Shown one piece after another: positions 24,164 to 29,973 of a stretch of 33,392 nt of DNA (its first letter is position 1; every line of letters starts with the position of its first letter). The position numbers were made by a program, and so were the translations under genes. Location: positions 1-33,392 of the forward strand of contig CAYYYI010000013.1 of assembly GCA_964475735.1 (NCBI GenBank), given 5' to 3'. The stretch is from UCB2 sp964475735. GTDB lineage: Bacteria > Chloroflexota > Dehalococcoidia > Tepidiformales > Tepidiformaceae. A model generated the notes under the pieces. The model was not told the DNA's origin, ran no database searches, and saw only the letters and a program-made list of their open reading frames with translations.

Positions 24164-24212
24164 CCTGCAGTGGCGCGACAACGCGCCGGTGGCCGGGCCG
24201 CCCCACTGCAGG
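24164..24212 (+). promoter_or_regulatory. Ribosome-binding-site hairpin, probable expression platform
   Basis: CCTGCAGTGG at 24164-24173 pairs perfectly with CCACTGCAGG at 24203-24212. The last GG of the right arm are the first bases of the Shine-Dalgarno GGAGG (24211-24215), so the hairpin can mask it. In addition GAGAGGC (24109-24114 region, directly after the aptamer core) can pair with GCCTCTC at 24143-24149, offering a competing fold. Together this suggests translational control by the riboswitch. Confidence 0.6.
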
Positions 24213-24220
24213 AGGCGACG

Positions 24221-24403
24221 ATGCTTCGATCTGACCGTGTTCACTGGTGGCGGCGGCTCTTTGCCGATGCCCGCATGCCCGCGCTCGTCCCCATCCGCCC
24301 GGACGCCGAGCGGCGCTGCCCGCAGTGCGCCACGCACTACGAGGCCAGCGACCGTTACTGTCCGGCCTGTCATGTTGCGGTTCCGGAGTGGCAATTCGGT
24401 TAG
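24221..24403 (+). CDS. Small zinc-ribbon protein under c-di-AMP riboswitch control
   Basis: A 60-residue protein starting at ATG 24221 with AGGAGG 5-6 nt upstream. The N-terminal half is basic and aromatic (RSDRVHWWRRLFADARM), the C-terminal half is a double CxxC zinc ribbon: CPQCATHYEASDRYCPACHV. No membrane segment, signal peptide or enzyme motif. It is monocistronic: a hairpin follows at 24461-24493 and the next gene is on the other strand. A longer reading starting within the aptamer (24062) is unlikely. No function is known to me for such a protein. Zinc ribbons of this size bind zinc, RNA, DNA or proteins; regulation by c-di-AMP suggests a role in osmotic, potassium or envelope homeostasis. 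Confidence 0.82.
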   Translation: MLRSDRVHWWRRLFADARMPALVPIRPDAERRCPQCATHYEASDRYCPACHVAVPEWQFG

Positions 24404-24460
24404 CCAGGCTCCGTTCCGTTCTCCCTCCTCTTTGGTGTGCTGCCCCCGCAGCGCACCCCC

Positions 24461-24493
24461 GAAAGGCCATCCCGGTTGCCGGGGTGGCCTTTC
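24461..24493. terminator. Bidirectional terminator-like hairpin
   Basis: GAAAGGCCATCCCGG at 24461-24475 pairs with CCGGGGTGGCCTTTC at 24479-24493 (14 Watson-Crick pairs and one G-T wobble). It overlaps the stop codon of the thioesterase on the minus strand and lies 57 bp after the zinc-ribbon stop, so it can serve both converging genes. Confidence 0.75.
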
Positions 24494-25187
24494 AGGTTCC
24501 GGCCTGGCGTTCCTCCGCCAGTCCCCGCATTCGAATCCAGTCAACGGAAATGAACACCGCGCCGGCCTCGGCGCAGAGCGTGTCGCCGTCGCGCAGCGTT
24601 CCCGTTGTGAAGATCTTCCGCCCCTCGATGCGATCGACGCGCCCTTCGAAGTGAACCTCGCGGTGCAGCGGCGTCGGCCGCCGGTAACGGATGGTGAGCC
24701 CGCCGGTCATCCCCGGCTGTCCGGTGAGCGTCTGCGTCATTCCCAAGACTTCATCGAAGGCCGCTGCCACGAAGCCGCCGTGGAGGTGCCCCGGCGGCCC
24801 TTCGTATGCCGTCCCGAAGACGGCTGTTCCGCGCACCACGCCGTCGTCATCGACGGTGAGCGTGAGCGGCGGCGCGATCGGGTTCGCCATGCCAATTAGT
24901 GGGCTGTTGTCGAACATCGCGCGGGGGTTGCCCGCGTTGGAGCTCTCAGCGAAGCCCCACAGTTGGCGCCCCTGTGGCGCGGCGCCCAACCGCTCTGCGA
25001 ACGCTTCCGCTGCCTCCGCAGCGGCCAGCAATTCGGCCTCCGGCGCGTCGGTGTCGGCCATCAGGTGGATTGTCCGCCGGATTGCTGCCGCCAGCCGCAA
25101 CAGCGCCGCCCACTGCCCCTCGGGCGGGCGATCCTCCGGGATCCAGCGCATCGAGAACGTCTTGAAGTCGGGTTTCGGCTCGTCCAT
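24492..25187 (-). CDS. PaaI-family (hotdog) acyl-CoA thioesterase
   Basis: A 231-residue protein with a helical N-terminal part (about residues 1-90) and a C-terminal 4HBT-type hotdog. The catalytic-region motif is GPPGHLHGGFVAAAFDEVLG, the HGG-plus-acidic pattern of PaaI-type thioesterases, followed by LTIRYRRPTPLH. It would hydrolyse small or aryl acyl-CoA thioesters. The longer N-terminal domain is unusual for a PaaI protein (normally about 140 residues). The ATG at 25187 is used here because a TAGGCT box ends 6 nt upstream; a TTG at 25193 would add two residues. It fits the acyl-CoA theme of the window. Confidence 0.85.
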   Translation of the reverse strand: MDEPKPDFKTFSMRWIPEDRPPEGQWAALLRLAAAIRRTIHLMADTDAPEAELLAAAEAAEAFAERLGAAPQGRQLWGFAESSNAGNPRAMFDNSPLIGMANPIAPPLTLTVDDDGVVRGTAVFGTAYEGPPGHLHGGFVAAAFDEVLGMTQTLTGQPGMTGGLTIRYRRPTPLHREVHFEGRVDRIEGRKIFTTGTLRDGDTLCAEAGAVFISVDWIRMRGLAEERQAGT

Positions 25188-25193
25188 GTGCAA

Positions 25194-25199
25194 AGCCTA
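25194..25199 (-). promoter_or_regulatory. -10 box for leaderless thioesterase transcript
   Basis: TAGGCT on the minus strand ends 6 nt before the ATG at 25187. There is no Shine-Dalgarno sequence between them. Confidence 0.45.
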
Positions 25200-25258
25200 G
25201 CCGCGGAGCGCCCCTCCGTCAGCACCTTGCCTGCTCCCGCCCGGATGGCTGGCCTTCC

Positions 25259-25280
25259 TATATATCGGTATCCCTACTAT
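25259..25280 (+). promoter_or_regulatory. Possible PadR operator and -10 box
   Basis: TATATATCGGTAT at 25259-25271 is an imperfect palindrome rich in the TATATATCG half-site type; TACTAT at 25275-25280 is a possible -10. They lie 30-50 bp before the PadR gene and could mediate autoregulation. Confidence 0.35.
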
Positions 25281-25309
25281 GATTCGCCCAAATCCGCCGG
25301 GAGCCCGCC

Positions 25310-25752
25310 ATGGCAGACCTGAACGACCCCGGGTATTGGGACACGGCCATCCTCCGCGCCGCGGGGAGGCTCCTCATGCTCGCCGCCTTCGACGAGCGCC
25401 CCGGGCACGGCTACGACATCGGCCGCCGCCTCTCCGCGCTCTGCGGCGATTGGTGCTCCCCATCGCCTGCGATGATCTACCCTGCCATTCACGAACTTGA
25501 GGCCTCCGGCCTCATCGTTTGCGAAGCCGACCAGTCGAGCGGCCGCCGCCGGCGGGTCTGCCACCTCACCGGCGATGGCNNNNNNNNNNNNNNNNNNNNN
25601 NNNNNNNNNNNNNNNNNNNNNNNNNNNNNNNNNNNNNNNNNNNNNNNNNNNNNNNNNNNNNNNNNNNNNNNNNNNNNNNGGCGGCGAAGCCCGCTTCAAC
25701 CGGTGGAGAATCCCCGGGCGCCCCACCGGGCTGCTGCGGGGGCGACGGTTGA
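25310..25752 (+). CDS. PadR-family transcriptional regulator, interrupted by an assembly gap
   Basis: The first 90 residues before the gap are a PadR winged-helix domain: LLMLAAFDERPGHGYDIGRR, then PAMIYPAIHELEASGLIVCE and RRRVCHLTGDG, matching the recognition helix and wing (normally xYxLTxxG). The middle is lost in the gap 25580-25679. After the gap a tail of about 23 residues (AAKPASTGGESPGAP) in a shifted frame reaches a TGA at 25750-25752, which overlaps a possible TTG start of the following MFS gene. The frames agree only if the true gap length leaves remainder 2 when divided by 3. PadR proteins usually repress adjacent efflux pumps. The N-terminal part is secure, the C-terminal end is inferred. 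Confidence 0.8.
25580..25679. other. Assembly gap (100 N)
   Basis: Exactly 100 N, lying within the PadR gene or its junction with the MFS gene. Confidence 0.99.
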
Positions 25753-26987
25753 GAGCCCGCGGCCACGGCATCGCGGCCGCCTGGGCGAAGTGGTGGAAGG
25801 TTGTCCTCCTTGGCCTCCTCACCGTCGGGGCCTATGGCCTCGTCGTCTATAGCTTCAGCGTCTTCATCGGGCCCATCCACGAAGATACGGGATGGTCTGT
25901 GGGCGCTCTTTCGGGAGCCTTCACGGTCAGTTCGCTGGCCGGGGGCATTGGGGCAGTCGGGACCGGCTGGCTCCTTGATCGTGTGGGGGGACGGGCCGTG
26001 CTGCTCGGCTCCCTGGCCGGGGGGAGCGCCTTCCTTCTCCTCGCTGCCAGTGCCCCGAACGCGACCTTCTTCGTGCTCGCCTGGGGCGCCGGGGGCGGCA
26101 TCGTCACCGCCGGGCTCTTCTACAACGTCACGATGGCGCTCACCACGCGCCTCTTCCCCCAGGACCGCGTGCGCGCCTTCTCCATCCTCACTTTCGTGGG
26201 CGGGTTCGCGGCGGTCCTCTACTTCCCGCTCGCGGGCCTGCTCGTCGACGTCATGGCCTGGCGTGTGGCCCTTCGCATCCTGGTGGCGCTCCTCGTGCTG
26301 CACGTTCTGCCTGCGGCCCTGCTCATTTCGGGCGGCGAAGCCCCGCGAGAGGCCACGGCAGCCCAGCCTGTCGCCCACGGCAGCTATGGCGGCGTGATGC
26401 AGGCGTTCCGCTCCCGCCAGGTGCTGGCCATGATCGCCATGTTCTCCGTCGCGGCGATGGCCTTCGCTGGCATCCAGGTCCTCCATGTGCCAGCGATGAC
26501 CGCGGCCGGGGCCTCCCTCGGCGCTGCCACGACTGTGGCCTCCGTTCGCGGGCTCCTGTCCCTCCCCGGCCGCGCGCTGATGGGCCCCGTCGTTGGACGG
26601 CTCGGCGTGCCGGGCGCCACGGGTCTCACCTACGCCATGATGGCGGCCGGCATCGTGCCGCTCGCGATCGGGGGCCAGCTCCCCTGGCTGGTCCTCTTCA
26701 TGGTGGTCACCGGGCTTGCCTTCGGCGCCATCTCCCCGCTCCATGGCCTGTTTGCCGCCGAAGTCTATGGCGAACGGCGCATCGGCACCCTGATGGGCGT
26801 CCAGTCGCTCATTGTTAGCCTCGTGTCGGCGACCGGGCCCGTGCTCCTTGGTCTAACCGTCGATGCCACAGGCTCGTATCGAGTCGCCGTGCTGGCCATG
26901 TCGGCCCTCTTCGCCGTCGCGTTGGCTCTGCTCTTCATGCGCCCGCGGTCCCCGTCACCGTCGAATATCGCGGAGCCACGAGCGTGA
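25749..26987 (+). CDS. MFS transporter downstream of PadR
   Basis: A 412-residue major facilitator if TTG at 25749 is the start. About 12 hydrophobic segments begin with VVLLGLLTVGAYGLVVYSFS; the second segment is followed by GWLLDRVGGRAVLL, the motif A loop of MFS proteins. The last residues are a polar RPRSPSPSN tail. It resembles the oxalate/formate antiporter-like or monocarboxylate transporter group (GPIHEDTGWSVGALS near the start is typical). The start could also lie in the gap. The likely 4-bp overlap with padR suggests that PadR controls it. Substrate unknown. Confidence 0.82.
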   Translation: MRARGHGIAAAWAKWWKVVLLGLLTVGAYGLVVYSFSVFIGPIHEDTGWSVGALSGAFTVSSLAGGIGAVGTGWLLDRVGGRAVLLGSLAGGSAFLLLAASAPNATFFVLAWGAGGGIVTAGLFYNVTMALTTRLFPQDRVRAFSILTFVGGFAAVLYFPLAGLLVDVMAWRVALRILVALLVLHVLPAALLISGGEAPREATAAQPVAHGSYGGVMQAFRSRQVLAMIAMFSVAAMAFAGIQVLHVPAMTAAGASLGAATTVASVRGLLSLPGRALMGPVVGRLGVPGATGLTYAMMAAGIVPLAIGGQLPWLVLFMVVTGLAFGAISPLHGLFAAEVYGERRIGTLMGVQSLIVSLVSATGPVLLGLTVDATGSYRVAVLAMSALFAVALALLFMRPRSPSPSNIAEPRA

Positions 26988-27110
26988 GCGAGTGGAGAGG
27001 CCGGACCCACACCCATCGCCGCTCTCGGCCACAGTCGCTCAAGCGGAACCATCGCGCGCGAAGGGACTCCGCCGCTCACTCACGTTCGCTGCTCGGCGCC
27101 AGGGGTTCCC

Positions 27111-28052
27111 CTACTGGAACAGCGCCCCCACGCTCTGCCCCGAATGGATGCGCCCGATCGCGTCTCCCAGCAGGGGCGCGATGGGGATGACCGTCATGTT
27201 CGGCAGGGTCTTGGCCTCGGGAATGGGCGCCGTGTCCGTCACCACGATCTCGCGCACAGCGGCCTCGCGCAGCCGCTCCACAGCAGGGCCGCTGAGGATT
27301 GCGTGGTACCCGCAAACAATCACTTCGCGGCAGCCGTTGCTCCGCAGCACGCGGATCGCCTCCGTCATCGTCCCGGCCGTATCGATTTCGTCATCGAGGA
27401 TGAGCACTGACCTGTCCTCTACCTCGCCGATAACTTTCATCGCCTCGGTGCGCCCCGTGTTGCCGATGCGCCGCTTTTCGATGATGGCGAGCGGCATATC
27501 CAACTTCGCCGCCATGTCGCGCGCGCGCTTCTCATCGCCCACGTCGGTGGCCACCACGGTGTAGTGTTCCAGCTTCTCCGCTCGCAGGTGCGCGCTCACC
27601 GGGTAGAGGGCGTTCAGCTCGTCGACAGGGACGTTGAAGAACCCCTGGATCTGCCCGGCGTGGAGGTTCACGGTGAGCACCCGGTCCGCTCCCGCCGTCT
27701 CCAGCATGTTCGCAATGAGGCGCGCCGTGATGGGCACGCGCGGCTGGTCCTTCTTGTCGCTCCGACCGTAGGCGTAGTAGGGGATGACCGCCGTCACGCG
27801 CCCCGCCGAAGCCCGCTTCGCGGCGTCGATCATGATCAGCAGTTCGAGGATCGAGGTGTTCACCGGGCTTACGAAGGGCTGCACCAGGTAGACATCGCGC
27901 ATGCGGATGTTCTCCTGGTACTGGACAAAGATGTTCTCGTTCGAGAATTCGAAGACGTCGATCTTCCCGAGCGGTCTGCCCAGGCGGGCCGCGATGGCAT
28001 GGGCCAGTTCCTGGTGGGCACGGCCGCTGAAGATGGCAAGGTCGCTAAACAC
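27111..28052 (-). CDS. prs: Ribose-phosphate pyrophosphokinase (PRPP synthetase)
   Basis: Makes 5-phosphoribosyl 1-pyrophosphate from ribose 5-phosphate and ATP for nucleotide, histidine and tryptophan synthesis. The 313-residue product, from GTG at 28052, begins LAIFSGRAHQELAHAIAARL and contains the class I features RMRDVYLVQPF, SILELLIMIDAAKRASAGR, IPYYAYGRSDKKDQPRVPIT, the Mg-binding VNLHAGQIQGFF, and the PRPP loop LILDDEIDTAGTM. A strong GGGGGGAAAGAG lies 6-8 nt before the GTG. An earlier GTG at 28088 would add 12 unrelated residues. A TGCTACATT box at 28119-28127 gives it its own promoter, although it follows the ABC exporter by 118 bp on the same strand. Confidence 0.96.
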   Translation of the reverse strand: MFSDLAIFSGRAHQELAHAIAARLGRPLGKIDVFEFSNENIFVQYQENIRMRDVYLVQPFVSPVNTSILELLIMIDAAKRASAGRVTAVIPYYAYGRSDKKDQPRVPITARLIANMLETAGADRVLTVNLHAGQIQGFFNVPVDELNALYPVSAHLRAEKLEHYTVVATDVGDEKRARDMAAKLDMPLAIIEKRRIGNTGRTEAMKVIGEVEDRSVLILDDEIDTAGTMTEAIRVLRSNGCREVIVCGYHAILSGPAVERLREAAVREIVVTDTAPIPEAKTLPNMTVIPIAPLLGDAIGRIHSGQSVGALFQ

Positions 28053-28118
28053 GAAGGCTCTTTCCCCCCGGCCGGGCTGGCGCCGCACGAAGCGCGCCTT
28101 GATGGTGGTGGCTCCCGG

Positions 28119-28127
28119 AATGTAGCA
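28119..28127 (-). promoter_or_regulatory. Extended -10 box for prs
   Basis: On the minus strand TGCTACATT matches TGnTAnnnT. The transcription start would be near 28112, giving a leader of about 60 nt with a Shine-Dalgarno sequence. Confidence 0.4.
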
Positions 28128-28170
28128 CGGCGCCGCCTCTGCCGCACCGCGAAGGGGGCTGCCGCTGCTC

Positions 28171-29973
28171 TTAGCTCCCCGCCGCTCCTGGCTGCGCCTG
28201 GGGCAGCAATTCCCCGCGGCGGCGTCGCGCGACGGCCTCGTCTTCGCCCATCATGGACTCTGCCTTCGCCGCTTCTTCCTGCTCGTACGTCATCCGGTAG
28301 AGGTTCGCGTAGACGCCACCCTTCGTGAGCAGTTCGTCGTGCGTCCCTATCTCCACAATCCGGCCCTTGTCCAGCACAACGATGCGGCTCGCCTCGCGGA
28401 TGGTTGAAAGCCGGTGGGCAATTACGAAGGATGTCCGGTCCTTCAGCAGTTCCCGGAGAGCCTTCTGGATGATGACCTCGGTCTGCGTGTCCACGTAGGC
28501 CGTCGCTTCATCCAGCACCAGGATGCGCGGCGACGCCAGGATCGCCCGCGCAAAGCTGATTAGCTGCCGCTGCCCCACCGAGAGGTTCTGCCCACGCTGC
28601 TGGAGAACCGTGTCGTACCCGTCCCGCAGCCGCGAGATGAACTCGTGCGCGCCCACAGCCTTTGCCGCGGCCTCTATCTCCTCCTGCGTGGCATCTGGCC
28701 GCCCGTAGCAGATGTTCTCGCGCACCGTGCCGCTGAAGAGGTAGGGATTCTGCAGCACCACGCCCATGTGCCGCGTCAGCGAGCGCCGCTTCACGTCGCG
28801 GATGTCGTGCCCGTCGATGCGGATCGCCCCTGACGTCACCTCGTAGCCGCGGCTGACGAGCGACGTGATCGTCGTCTTCCCTGCGCCTGTGTGGCCAACG
28901 AAAGCGATCGTCTCGCCCGGCTCGACGTGCAGGTCGATGTCTTCGAGCACCGGCACGCCCTCGACGTAGTGGAAGTGGACATGGTCGAAGTCCACCCGGC
29001 CTTCCACGGTCTCAAGCTCAAGCGCATCGGGCTTGTCCTGGATGCGTGGCGGCGTGTCCAGCACCTCGAAGATCCGTTCGCCGCCGGCCATGGCGCGCTG
29101 CAGCATCGTGTACTGGAGCACCAGGTCCCGGATCGGGTCAAAGAACCGGCTCACGTAGATGGTGAACGACGTGAGCACGAGGAAGAGGGTCGGGATATCC
29201 ACCGAGCTCGCGTTCAGAGCGCGGTAGCCACCCACGATGATGACCGAGGCCGTCGCGATGGCCACGGCCATTTCGATCACGGGCATAATCGCCGCGCTCA
29301 GCATCCCCGCCCAAATGTTCGCATTGCGGTTGTCGCGATTGAGCGCGTCGAACCGGCGCGCGTTCTCGTCTTCGCGCGACATCGATTGCACGGCCCTTAC
29401 GCCTGATATGTTCTCGGCCAGAGTGCCGTAAAGCACGCTGATCTTGATGCGCACGTTGACGAACGCCCGCTTGGCGTGCCGGGCCCAGATGGCCATGACG
29501 AGCACGAGCGGCGGCACGATCCCGAAGGTCACGAGGGCAAGTTGCCAGTCCATCACAAGCAGCACCGTCACCACCACAGCCAGGCCCACAAAGTCCGCCG
29601 CGAAGGTCAACGAGCCGCTCGTCAGCAACTCCTGCATGACGGTCACGTCGCTCGTGAGCCGGCTGATCATCCGCCCAACTTCCATCTCGTCGTAGAAGCT
29701 GAGCGAAAGGCTCTGCATGTGGTCGTACATCTCGGTGCGCAGCTGAAGGAGGAGCCGGTTCCCCATCCATGCAGTGGTTACCTGCTGCAGGAAGGCCGTC
29801 AGCCATCCAACGACCGCCATGCTCACCATNNNNNNNNNNNNNNNNNNNNNNNNNNNNNNNNNNNNNNNNNNNNNNNNNNNNNNNNNNNNNNNNNNNNNNN
29901 NNNNNNNNNNNNNNNNNNNNNNNNNNNNNCCCTGGCTCCAGCCACCCGCGCCTGCGCCTCCCCAAAATGCCAT
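28171..29973 (-). CDS. ABC exporter subunit B (consensus ATPase site), interrupted by a gap
   Basis: Fused membrane and ATPase half-transporter, type IV fold. Fourteen N-terminal residues (MAFWGGAGAGGWSQ) precede the gap 29830-29929; after it comes MVSMAVVGWLTAFLQQVTTA, which corresponds to the second membrane helix of relatives, so about 80-100 residues are probably missing. The ATPase domain has Walker A GHTGAGKTT, Walker B LVLDEATAYVD with catalytic Glu, and H-loop FVIAHRLSTI, all consensus, but its signature motif is LSVGQ instead of LSGGQ. This is the mirror of the upstream gene. The start overlaps the stop of that gene by 1 nt (TAATG). The two should form a heterodimeric multidrug or lipid exporter (BmrCD or TM287/288 type). 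Confidence 0.92.
   Translation of the reverse strand: MAFWGGAGAGGWSQXXXXXXXXXXXXXXXXXXXXXXXXXXXXXXXXXXMVSMAVVGWLTAFLQQVTTAWMGNRLLLQLRTEMYDHMQSLSLSFYDEMEVGRMISRLTSDVTVMQELLTSGSLTFAADFVGLAVVVTVLLVMDWQLALVTFGIVPPLVLVMAIWARHAKRAFVNVRIKISVLYGTLAENISGVRAVQSMSREDENARRFDALNRDNRNANIWAGMLSAAIMPVIEMAVAIATASVIIVGGYRALNASSVDIPTLFLVLTSFTIYVSRFFDPIRDLVLQYTMLQRAMAGGERIFEVLDTPPRIQDKPDALELETVEGRVDFDHVHFHYVEGVPVLEDIDLHVEPGETIAFVGHTGAGKTTITSLVSRGYEVTSGAIRIDGHDIRDVKRRSLTRHMGVVLQNPYLFSGTVRENICYGRPDATQEEIEAAAKAVGAHEFISRLRDGYDTVLQQRGQNLSVGQRQLISFARAILASPRILVLDEATAYVDTQTEVIIQKALRELLKDRTSFVIAHRLSTIREASRIVVLDKGRIVEIGTHDELLTKGGVYANLYRMTYEQEEAAKAESMMGEDEAVARRRRGELLPQAQPGAAGS
29830..29929. other. Assembly gap (100 N)
   Basis: Exactly 100 N near the start of the second ABC exporter gene. 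The frame happens to be kept across 100 N, but the expected missing protein is longer, so the size is nominal. Confidence 0.99.

Noticed and set aside
24062..24220. Start of the zinc-ribbon protein inside the riboswitch (GTG at 24062)
   Set aside because: It would translate the aptamer core; the ATG at 24221 has a strong AGGAGG.
26978..27089. Inverted repeat between the MFS and prs genes
   Set aside because: Only 14 of 18 positions match and the arms are 76 bp apart, so a functional hairpin is doubtful. The 123-bp gap holds nothing else I can support.
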